Origin: JANXLS01 sp038227045 | Lineage (GTDB): Bacteria; Planctomycetota; SZUA-567; H5-PLA8 | Reading direction: 5' to 3' | DNA length: 64,000 bases | Assembly: GCA_038227045.1 (NCBI GenBank) | Contig: JBBRQD010000002.1 | Location: forward strand, 1 to 64,000 | Shown here: piece by piece, positions 45,901 through 52,928 of the stretch | How the letters are laid out: each line of letters opens with the position of its first letter | Numbering within the stretch: the first letter of the stretch is position 1 | Translations under genes and position numbers: made by a program | The notes under the pieces: generated by a model | Databases searched by the model: none | The model's input: the letters and a program-made list of their open reading frames with translations, nothing else | Told to the model about the DNA's origin: nothing

Positions 45901-48289
45901 GGCCCGTCCAGCCGCGTTTTCCGGGCGCGTCGTCTTTCTTCTCCGAACCGCCCGAAAAAAGATTCTCGGTCCCCGTCTTCTTGCCCGCGGGGTTTTCCAC
46001 GGATGTGTCCAGCATGTCGTCCATATCGTCGCCGGGTTGAGCGAACGTTATGCGTAGCGCGCGCGTAACCGTGTTCGGCGGCGCAGCCACGCATTCCCAG
46101 CCCGGTTTGCCGTTCGCTTCAAACGGAATCCAATCGGCTTCCCGCGCCGCATTCGGCGGATAAGGGGCTTGAGATTTCAACGCGCTGAAACGAATGTTCA
46201 GCTTCCCGCCGGGATGCGGAAAAACGATGCTGCCGATCGCAACGGGCTCCGTCAAGGCCACGACGACGAACTGCTTCCGGCCATTGCCCTGAGTCGATTC
46301 CAGATAGACCGGCCAATGCTGCTGCGGGCGGTCGTCGGGCGCTTCGGTTTGTCCCGGCGGCGTGCCCGTCAGGCGCAGCACGCGCAGGAAATCCACGCGC
46401 GGATTCGGCACGGTTCGGAAATTACCACGGATCTCTTTTGGATAAAGTGGCAGGCAATGTTCAAGATCGACTTGCCAATCCACAATGGCGTTGTCGATGA
46501 AGGGCACAGGGCTGCTGCGCGCCATATACAACTTTCCGCCGCGCGCGGCGATGCTCTGCAAGTATCCCTTGCGCTGCGGCGTGTTCGCAGGACACAGTTC
46601 ACGAATTTCGTGCGTCGCGGGATTCATGTTATAGATGGTGTTGCCGGCATGAATCAAAACTGCCGCGTCATCGCTGGCAAGATGCCCGACGCCGGTCCAC
46701 GCGCCGAAGTTGACTTTGCCCCACTGCCGAACGCCCTTCAGATCGCATTCAATAAACGAGTTTCCGCCCTCGACACCCGGCGCGCCAAAATACACTTTGT
46801 CGCCCAGAGTAGTACACGTCGTGGCCATCGCGTGATCGGCCAGCCAACCGTGCGGGCCGGAGATTTCCTGATTCCACGGAGTCCGTTCGGCCGAGCGCGC
46901 TTCAACGTTGGGCGTGACGGTCATGGCGTAATGCAACTCAACCGGCGGCGCGTTGATCGCCTCCCATTTATAAACGCCCGGCTCAACCATTCTGCCGCTA
47001 TCATCTTTAAGATCCCACGCGCCGCTCTGCTTGCCTTCCGCAAGCGGCTGTTGCGCAAAAAGATTTCGCACATGCCGGCCATCGGATCCATTGACCGAAA
47101 GCGCCGTCTCACCGGCTTGAGTCAGTTCGTAGTCAAATTGAAACGCAGGTGCATCATTCGCTTTCGCCACCGGAACAGGCGCGTCACCCAAATCAGTCAG
47201 GGCGCTGAACGCGGCAAGCGAAAACACGCCGGTGGTCGAACCACCATTGCCAACACTCGTCGGAGCGCAGCCCAGAACAAGAATTTTAACGGCTTGAGTT
47301 TTCACCGGCTCAAACGCCATCCAACGCGATGAAGGAGTGGTTTTATCGTGCGCATGATTGTCTTCGTGAATAATTGAATACGAAACGCGCGCCCAATCGT
47401 CGGGTCCAGCCAACGCCGGGTTGACGCGGCCGTCACCCGTGTACGCGTACAATTTGAACTGCAACGCATTGGAGCGCAAAAAAATCCCTGACACCACCCG
47501 CGCCTGTTCCCAATTGAGAATGAACCACGACGGTGCCACGTCGCTCACCGCAGCCCGCGCGATGCGCGTCGCCTTGCTGGTCGGATCGGGATCAAGCGCG
47601 GCATTCTGCCAAAGCTGCCCCCTTATTAGGGAGCTGGGCGGCGAACAGAATGGGCCGCGTTCACCAATTCCAATGGCTTCGGGCGTCGCATCGTAAAGTC
47701 GTCGTTTGAAAAAATGCAGCGCTTCAAGTGTCGAAGTGCCGCGGCTCCGTATCTCACTCACGCGAAATGCACGTGTTTTGAATCCGGCTGGAAGCACGAA
47801 AAATGCCGACGTGGCCGTCGGCGTCAACTGCTCCCAATCACTGTCCTTTTCGCTACTCGGCGCGGCGACATCGGATTTTAAGAAATAGACTTTGCGCGAA
47901 ACGAAACCGTCCCCATCCGGAGTGCTAAAACTTATGCCGCCCATTTGCGTGGGGCCGGTGAGCGCGACGAAATAGTGAAAAGTGCTTTTCTTGTCGTCGG
48001 CCGCGCGCCCTGCTGACCAAACGCCAGATTCGCCGCCCTTTCCATTCGCTGGCTTCAAGCCCAGCGCATTCAAAACATGCGCGGGGGACGCCACGGTTTC
48101 GGCTCCATTCAGACTCTGCTTGCACTGCGAAAGGTCGAGTGTGTCGGCCGCGAATGCCGCTTCAAATGTCTGCGCCGCCGGAGCAGCCTGAGCCGCGTCG
48201 CTTCGTCGGGCCAGCAGCGCGGCAATCAAGAGGCAAACCACAGCCGCATTCTTGTTCAATCGAAATATCGAAGCAAAGCCGCATACCAT
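42938..48289 (-). CDS. Giant secreted beta-propeller protein with N-terminal discoidin-like and C-terminal CBM9-like domains
   Basis: A 1,783-aa protein. The ATG at 48289 is used; an in-frame TTG three codons upstream is less likely. A signal peptide (FRLNKNAAVVCLLIAALLAR) starts it. Residues about 30-375 are extra compared with its paralog at 38392-42747 and look like discoidin-type beta domains. Next are a FlgD-Ig-like domain (about 380-450), a long propeller region (GNSFIECDLKGVRQWG, LGNAHYGGGGTLNRYDLS) and a CBM9-like C-terminal domain (about 1536-1763). Matching landmarks in the paralog (GNSMIATDLDGIKQWG, FGPTQYGGGGTMDSRD) prove common descent. It ends with a Lys/Asp-rich tail. Tail-to-tail placement with the paralog suggests an inverted duplication followed by divergence. 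Confidence 0.7.
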   Translation of the reverse strand: MVCGFASIFRLNKNAAVVCLLIAALLARRSDAAQAAPAAQTFEAAFAADTLDLSQCKQSLNGAETVASPAHVLNALGLKPANGKGGESGVWSAGRAADDKKSTFHYFVALTGPTQMGGISFSTPDGDGFVSRKVYFLKSDVAAPSSEKDSDWEQLTPTATSAFFVLPAGFKTRAFRVSEIRSRGTSTLEALHFFKRRLYDATPEAIGIGERGPFCSPPSSLIRGQLWQNAALDPDPTSKATRIARAAVSDVAPSWFILNWEQARVVSGIFLRSNALQFKLYAYTGDGRVNPALAGPDDWARVSYSIIHEDNHAHDKTTPSSRWMAFEPVKTQAVKILVLGCAPTSVGNGGSTTGVFSLAAFSALTDLGDAPVPVAKANDAPAFQFDYELTQAGETALSVNGSDGRHVRNLFAQQPLAEGKQSGAWDLKDDSGRMVEPGVYKWEAINAPPVELHYAMTVTPNVEARSAERTPWNQEISGPHGWLADHAMATTCTTLGDKVYFGAPGVEGGNSFIECDLKGVRQWGKVNFGAWTGVGHLASDDAAVLIHAGNTIYNMNPATHEIRELCPANTPQRKGYLQSIAARGGKLYMARSSPVPFIDNAIVDWQVDLEHCLPLYPKEIRGNFRTVPNPRVDFLRVLRLTGTPPGQTEAPDDRPQQHWPVYLESTQGNGRKQFVVVALTEPVAIGSIVFPHPGGKLNIRFSALKSQAPYPPNAAREADWIPFEANGKPGWECVAAPPNTVTRALRITFAQPGDDMDDMLDTSVENPAGKKTGTENLFSGGSEKKDDAPGKRGWTGRLEGLKILRRRLTNLFPEAKVRVNSGTVAPDGVWDAKRTESITPQNPGIYVMEWDAAKNVCGVAIKEIDGAKTEIDIWAGADGAIPLDGPDGWKHVATYEQARRLWYEPDFNRNDNARYMDGYVNFDKEIKTRSVRLRVVEQWIGDEHYPHGLRRDMGGRTLDPRRCRIFGVAPLGNLGGEAPLDTRAYQGLDIVDTQTGKLQETVNLDPGYSLAVNPAGEVCTLRDFGIQRIDLKTAQTTPIVQGLKSPERLAVDAAGNYYVFCGHEGGSIIRVFDKDGKPVREIGHAGGLQPGPWDPQRLSNVNALCADAAGNLWVQDTDDQPRRTVQFKTDGTFVQELLGNAHYGGGGTLNRYDLSRGYLGRVEFEIDWEKRAARVRGILADKIYGEDLTSVRVKERMYLVTTPLSVRAEQPFGAVYLYDDAKGTARLAAAFGDAAHFEPLYQPEIVAMMKGKTPRQFQFIWTDRNGDGKVQGSEVQLEPKAADANVVIGRFDEELGCVSGKSIYEVKEFLADGTPVYEKHALTAPASGLFRLKGGNIFAINGQSPTSRSLENAVYSPQGQHLWGYPVEHPSVSGLWLPPWRPGYVTNQFAVIGHETARAGDLNEYLVIHANNGQWNIWTADGFLAGHILYHALDRRTKFFGPATSAFGTRMDPLSGGQEMFHGFFTQSEKDGRAYIIAGGNYMSIMEVKGLEKFKRTRGEVRVTPEDIQRVHLRESENTRREIVSTVPLIECRRAPKTPKIDGVHENDEWPEPSAKMDDISFTMTYDAQFLYLCFSGSGLSALKNSGTEFQRTFKTGACLDLQIGTDPKADPARQQPAAGDVRVLMTFAQGKPRVVLYQPVSPGARPDEGWETFTAVAGKTHFDRVVLLDKAQLASDSNNYGTLSVEAAIPIKDLGLKIVPGLRLKMDWGVLSSQDGNKVDTRAYWTNKTANGTSDESLESRLEPHLWGYVEFPGGATGAKNLPAFDRDEKKGGDILEILERK

Positions 48290-48446
48290 TGGATTCAATT
48301 CCCGGATAATTCTTAAATGAGCGCCGACGCTGGGATGTGCACGCGTTCAGACATGTACACCACCGCGCAATCCCACACCATCGTCGATTGACGCCACTCA
48401 TTCCGAAACAAACTCCCCATCGCCGTCCATTCTCTACATAAAAAAA

Positions 48447-48486
48447 CATCTGCGTCCATCTGCGTCTATCCGCGTTCATCCGCGTT
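48447..48486. repeat. Tandem repeat, 4 x 10 bp (CATCTGCGTC type)
   Basis: Four units in a row read CATCTGCGTC, CATCTGCGTC, TATCCGCGTT, CATCCGCGTT, preceded by A-rich and followed by TTTAAA-like sequence. The first two are identical. Similar repeats with this text are common non-coding sequence in PVC-type genomes, as far as recalled. A regulatory role is not shown. Antisense translation gives a spurious NADRRRWTQM peptide. Confidence 0.85.
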
Positions 48487-48598
48487 TAAATTAGGCCGCT
48501 GAATTCACTTAAGATTCAGCGTATGCGGTGTAGTTTCAGTGCAACCACAATCCAATTGCGTTTTGTTGTCCTCTCATTTTTTTGCGCAGCATTTCATG

Positions 48599-48604
48599 TA
48601 TAGA
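48599..48604 (+). promoter_or_regulatory. Weak -10-like element TATAGA before operon B
   Basis: TATAGA preceded by ATG (TGTATAGA) 64 bases upstream of the MoxR start. The upstream 17 bases hold a run of T (TTTTTT) instead of a good -35 hexamer. Offered only as a candidate. Confidence 0.25.
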
Positions 48605-48667
48605 ACCGCCGGCTACGGGGAGAGTATTACACCGCCGAAGCCCAATTGCACAGGAGTGCGTTAGAAC

Positions 48668-49669
48668 ATGACCCAAAGCAGCAACGAATCCGACCTGGAA
48701 CGTTTTGAGAAAGCGCGCGCCGCGCGCGAAAAAGTGCTGGCCGAATTGCGCAAAGTCATCGTCGGCCAGGAAGAATTGATCGAGCAGGTGCTCGTGGCGA
48801 TGTTCGCCGGCGGCCACATTCTGCTCGTCGGCGTGCCCGGATTGGCGAAAACGCTGCTGGTCAGTTCGCTGGCCAAAACGCTGACAATGAGCTTCAAGCG
48901 CATCCAGTTCACGCCGGATATGATGCCCGCCGATATCACCGGCACCGAAATTCTCGAAGAGAATCCGGCGACCGGCCACAAGCATTTCCAATTCGTTCAG
49001 GGGCCGATCTTCACCAATCTGCTGCTGGCCGACGAAATCAACCGCACGCCGCCCAAGACTCAGGCCGCGCTGCTTGAGGCAATGCAGGAAAAGCACGTGA
49101 CCGTCGGAAAGAAAACATACGCGCTCGATCAGCCCTTTATTGTCATGGCGACGCAGAATCCCATCGAGCAAGAAGGCACCTACCCGCTGCCCGAAGCGCA
49201 GCTCGATCGGTTCATGTTCAATCTCTGGGTCGATTATCCCAAGAGCGACGAACTCAAGCGCATCATCAAAATGACGACGGCCGACGCCGCTCAATTGCCC
49301 GATGCGGTGCTCACCGGGCCTGAAGTCTTGGCGTTGCGGCAGGTCGTCCGCATGGTGCCGATCAGCGATCACGTGATCGATTACATCGTCCGGCTCGTGG
49401 AGTCCACGCATCCCAACGGGAAGGAAATTCCCGAGTTGACGAAGAAATACATCGCCTGGGGCGCCGGCCCGCGCGCGGGACAGTTCCTCGCGCTCGGAGC
49501 CAAAAGCCGCGCACTGCTGCGCGGCAACTTGCAGGCCACCGTCGACGACGTGCGCGCCGTGGCTCACGCCGTGTTGCGCCACCGCGTTTTCACCAACTTC
49601 ACGGCGCAGGCCGAAGGTCTTGAAACGGACGAGCTGATCACGCAACTGTTGAAGCTGGTGAAGGAATAG
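48668..49669 (+). CDS. MoxR-family AAA+ ATPase (operon B copy)
   Basis: A 333-aa protein with Walker A GVPGLAKT at 55-62, the Walker B region LLLADEINRTPPKTQA and the MoxR sensor segment MATQNPIEQEGTYPLPEAQ. A 54-residue helical N-terminus and the C-terminal lid are complete. It is a close paralog of the operon A ATPase at 15311-16333 with the same motif order and near-identical length, and it also precedes a DUF58 gene. It would provide ATP-driven remodelling for the VWA proteins downstream. Confidence 0.95.
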   Translation: MTQSSNESDLERFEKARAAREKVLAELRKVIVGQEELIEQVLVAMFAGGHILLVGVPGLAKTLLVSSLAKTLTMSFKRIQFTPDMMPADITGTEILEENPATGHKHFQFVQGPIFTNLLLADEINRTPPKTQAALLEAMQEKHVTVGKKTYALDQPFIVMATQNPIEQEGTYPLPEAQLDRFMFNLWVDYPKSDELKRIIKMTTADAAQLPDAVLTGPEVLALRQVVRMVPISDHVIDYIVRLVESTHPNGKEIPELTKKYIAWGAGPRAGQFLALGAKSRALLRGNLQATVDDVRAVAHAVLRHRVFTNFTAQAEGLETDELITQLLKLVKE

Positions 49670-49676
49670 CGGCGAG

Positions 49677-50585
49677 ATGCCAATCTCACTTGCCACGCGA
49701 TTTCTGGAGCCGAAGGTGCTGCGCGCGATCGCAAGCATCGAGCTGAAAGCGCGCCTGCTGGTCGAAGGCATGTACGCCTCGCGCCACCGCTGCCCATTTT
49801 ATGGATACAGCGTCGAGTTCGTCGATCACCGCGAGTATTCGCGGGGCGACGAGCCGCGCTCCATCGATTGGAAAATGGTGGGGCGAACCGAGCGGTATTT
49901 CGTCAAACGCTTCGAGATGGAATCGAACATGAACGTGGTGAGTCTGCTGGACGTAAGCGCCTCGATGGGCTACCGCTCGGCGGAAACTGAACGCCTCACC
50001 AAAATGGAATATGGCTGCTATCTCGCCGCGTCGCTGGCGTACCTCGTTCGGCATCAGCAGGATTCCTCGGGGCTGGTCGCGTTCGACAGCGGCATCCGTG
50101 AGTTCCTTCCGCCGCGCCAGGGACAGCGCCACATGTTCTCGATTCTTTCGAGACTGGACGCGATCAAGGCTGGCGGCGAAACGGATATTTCGCGCGTGTT
50201 GAAACTGGTCTCGCAGCGGCTCAGGCGCCGCGGCATCGTGGTGCTGATCAGCGATTGTTACGGCGACAGCGACCAGGTGATCGACGGCATTCGCCATCTG
50301 CGCGCACGGGGTCAGGAAGTCATTTTGTTTCACGTCATGGACCACGACGAAATCGTCTTCCCGTTCAACGCGCTGACGGCGTTTCGCGACCTGGAATCGA
50401 ACACGCAGATCATGTGCGATCCGCTGCGGCAGCAGAGTCTTTATCAGAAACGCTTCGGCGAATTTCAGGAAAGCATCAAAGCCGGCTGTGCGACGAGCGG
50501 CGCGGATTACCGGTTTATCGACACGCTCGAACCGATTGAAATTGTGTTGCGAGATTTTCTACTCTTCCGGCAACGCCGGCGTTGA
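49677..50585 (+). CDS. DUF58 protein with VWA-like MIDAS (operon B copy)
   Basis: A 302-aa protein, 7 bases after moxR, with AAGGA at 49661-49665. It shows EYSRGDEPRSIDWKMVGR, the DUF58 signature, and an intact DxSxS motif DVSAS (92-96). No transmembrane helix is visible. The order DUF58 after MoxR mirrors operon A, but here the genes do not overlap. It likely links the cytoplasmic ATPase to the membrane VWA proteins that follow. Confidence 0.93.
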   Translation: MPISLATRFLEPKVLRAIASIELKARLLVEGMYASRHRCPFYGYSVEFVDHREYSRGDEPRSIDWKMVGRTERYFVKRFEMESNMNVVSLLDVSASMGYRSAETERLTKMEYGCYLAASLAYLVRHQQDSSGLVAFDSGIREFLPPRQGQRHMFSILSRLDAIKAGGETDISRVLKLVSQRLRRRGIVVLISDCYGDSDQVIDGIRHLRARGQEVILFHVMDHDEIVFPFNALTAFRDLESNTQIMCDPLRQQSLYQKRFGEFQESIKAGCATSGADYRFIDTLEPIEIVLRDFLLFRQRRR

Positions 50586-50618
50586 TTTGTATTGCACTTA
50601 CGCGGACTGAACACACGC

Positions 50619-52928
50619 ATGAATTTTCTCTATCCGGCCATGTTGGCGGGCCTGCTGGGCCTGAGCGTTCCGGTGATCCTTCACCTGATCGCGCGCCATC
50701 GTTTTCCGGTGGTGGACTTTCCGTCGATCCGCTTCCTGCGAAAGGACGAGCGGACCAACGTCATCGCGGCAAAGCTCATCGACATTCCGCAACTTCTCTT
50801 ACGCTTGTTGGTGCTCATTTTATTGGTGCTCGCGATGTCGCGGCTTTTCGCTCCTTCTTTATCGATGGGAAAACCCGCGCGCAATCTGGTCGTCATCATC
50901 GATGCGTCAGCGAGCATGAGAATGGTCACCGGCACTACGCCGATTGAACAGACACCACTCTTCGAACGCGCACGGAAAAAGGCGGCTGAACTGCTTGCGG
51001 ACATCGAAGCTCCCAGCCAATGCGCGCTGTTGTCGGCGGAGGAAGACGTTCGCACACTCTCGCCGCTCAGCCCAACGACGGCTCAAGCGCTGGCAGCGTT
51101 GCCTGATTTGCAGACCATCGACGGCTCCGGATGCGGCTTGGTCGAGGCCGTCACGCGCGCCGCTGAAATGTTGCGCGGCCGCCGCGAAGCGCTTTCGCAA
51201 GTGGTTGTGCTTACCGACATGCGCGCCAGCGCGTTCGAACAGCGCAATCAGAGCGAGTTGACGCGCCTCGCTGAAATTCGCCAGGCGATGGGCGACAAGC
51301 TTCAGCTCCTTTTCGTCGATGTTTCCAGCGCGGCAAAGATCGAGAATCTCGGTTTTGTCGAAGCGCACATTCGCGACAAGCTTGTGAAAATCGGCGACGA
51401 CGCGCATCTGATCGGCACGCTCGCCAACAGCGGCAGCAGCGAAAGGACCGCGAAAGTGCGCGTGGATATCGGCGAAAAGCAAGAGCCGGTGGTCAAAGAA
51501 ATCGTCATCGCGCCCGGGGCTGAAGCGGTGATTGACATGCCGGTGCGCGTCACGCGCGCGGTGCGCACATTCGCACGATTACGAATCGATCCCGATGCGT
51601 TCACGAACGACGACACCTTCAGCGTTCCACTAAACGTCGCCGACGCACGGCGCGTGTTGATCGTCAACGGCGCAGCGCAAGTTGCGACCGACGTCAAAAC
51701 CACACCTTCGGCCTTGAGCACTCTTGGTTCCGGCGGCGCGGCGGCTTCAGGCGCGGAGAATGAAGCCCTGACAGACGGCGCCACGATCTTAAAATATGTT
51801 CTCAATCCCGGACGCGAATTGGGGCTCGCGCACGGCACCGGCATCGATTCGACGGTCGTGACAACCGAGGCGCTCGCCGGGCAAACGCTGAGCAAATACG
51901 AATGCGTTATCCTGTACGATGTCAGTTCACTTCCCGAAGCTGTGATGCAAGATTTGGACACATTCACGCGCGAAGGCCGGGCGCTGCTTTTCGTCTGCTC
52001 CGGCGGCTGCAACGCACTGGCGTTCAACCGCAGTTTTGCCAGCGCCAGCGGCAAGCGCGCGCAACTTGCCCCGGCGCAATTGGGCAATGAAATTGCATTT
52101 GAAACGCCCGCCGGGATTCAGCTCCCCAACCCCCACCCTCTTTTCGCGCCCTTCCGCGACCGGCTGCAAGGCGATCTCTCCGTCATTCACTTCACACGCA
52201 TTCGAGAACTCGGTGCGCTGACCGATGGCGCAACGACGCTGTTCCGCGCGGCGAACGAAGGCAAGCGACCGCTCGCCGTCGAAGCGCCCTTCGGCCGCGG
52301 GCGCGTCGTGATGACGGCCTTTGGCGTGGAACTCGAACGCGGCAGCATCGCCAAGGCGCGCGTCTTTCCGGCGCTCGCGTGGCGGCTGATCGATTATCTC
52401 ACCGGCCAGTTGCGTTCTCGTCCGCCGGATGTGCTGACCGCGCTGCGGCCCGCAGTGCTGGACGCCACCGAAGCACCCTTCGCGTTCGCCACCGAACTCG
52501 AAATCACGCGGCTGAAATCCGCTGAAAAGGAAGTCGTCCCCGAACCGCTGCGACTGCCCTTGCGCGCCGATGGCACCGTGCAAGTTCCCGGTCTAAATGC
52601 CGGGCGCTATCGCATGACCAAAGCACGCGAAGCCGGGCAGTCCAATCAAATCGAAACGCAATCCGGTTACAGCCGCAACCTGACCGTTCAAATAGATCCG
52701 GCCGAAAGCCAGATGGCGCGAATGGAAGACGCGCCGCTGGCCGACGTGTTCGGCGCGGGCACGAAAAGCGTCACCGTTCGCGACTCGCTGCCGGTCCTCG
52801 CGGGTGGCGGAGAATTGACAAAAGCCTTTGTGATCGGTCTGCTTGCAGCCTATGTGCTCGAATCGTTTTTCAGCTTTCTGACCAGTCTCCAACGCGCCAA
52901 GAAGCGGGCCGAAGGAGACGGCGCATGA
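50619..52928 (+). CDS. BatA-like membrane VWA protein (operon B copy)
   Basis: A 769-aa protein. ATG 50619 starts a hydrophobic helix (MNFLYPAMLAGLLGLSVPVI), the classical BatA N-terminus; a second helix is at about 58-78. The MIDAS motif DASAS (95-99) starts a VWA domain, followed by Ig-like and GATase-like segments (KYECVILYDVSSLPEA, REGRALLFVCSGG) and a final membrane helix (LTKAFVIGLLAAYVLESFF). It is topologically the same as 17261-19531. The gene ends with an ATGA overlap with the next gene. Small Gly/Ala/Ser-rich loops (SGGAAASGAE) break the domain. Confidence 0.82.
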   Translation: MNFLYPAMLAGLLGLSVPVILHLIARHRFPVVDFPSIRFLRKDERTNVIAAKLIDIPQLLLRLLVLILLVLAMSRLFAPSLSMGKPARNLVVIIDASASMRMVTGTTPIEQTPLFERARKKAAELLADIEAPSQCALLSAEEDVRTLSPLSPTTAQALAALPDLQTIDGSGCGLVEAVTRAAEMLRGRREALSQVVVLTDMRASAFEQRNQSELTRLAEIRQAMGDKLQLLFVDVSSAAKIENLGFVEAHIRDKLVKIGDDAHLIGTLANSGSSERTAKVRVDIGEKQEPVVKEIVIAPGAEAVIDMPVRVTRAVRTFARLRIDPDAFTNDDTFSVPLNVADARRVLIVNGAAQVATDVKTTPSALSTLGSGGAAASGAENEALTDGATILKYVLNPGRELGLAHGTGIDSTVVTTEALAGQTLSKYECVILYDVSSLPEAVMQDLDTFTREGRALLFVCSGGCNALAFNRSFASASGKRAQLAPAQLGNEIAFETPAGIQLPNPHPLFAPFRDRLQGDLSVIHFTRIRELGALTDGATTLFRAANEGKRPLAVEAPFGRGRVVMTAFGVELERGSIAKARVFPALAWRLIDYLTGQLRSRPPDVLTALRPAVLDATEAPFAFATELEITRLKSAEKEVVPEPLRLPLRADGTVQVPGLNAGRYRMTKAREAGQSNQIETQSGYSRNLTVQIDPAESQMARMEDAPLADVFGAGTKSVTVRDSLPVLAGGGELTKAFVIGLLAAYVLESFFSFLTSLQRAKKRAEGDGA

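Larger units (their letters stand above)
48290..48667. other. 378-base divergent region before operon B
   Basis: It has a 4 x 10 bp tandem repeat (48447-48486), a short hairpin (48498-48504 with 48514-48520) and GTACAC-like half sites (48337-48342 and near 48354). A TATAGA hexamer with a preceding TG step (48599-48604) is a possible -10 element for operon B; no convincing -35 was found. AGGAG (48652-48656) lies 11 bases before ATG 48668. No further gene was seen. Confidence 0.55.

Noticed and set aside
48447..48486. Short CRISPR-like array
   Set aside because: Units are only 10 bases without spacers and no cas genes are nearby.
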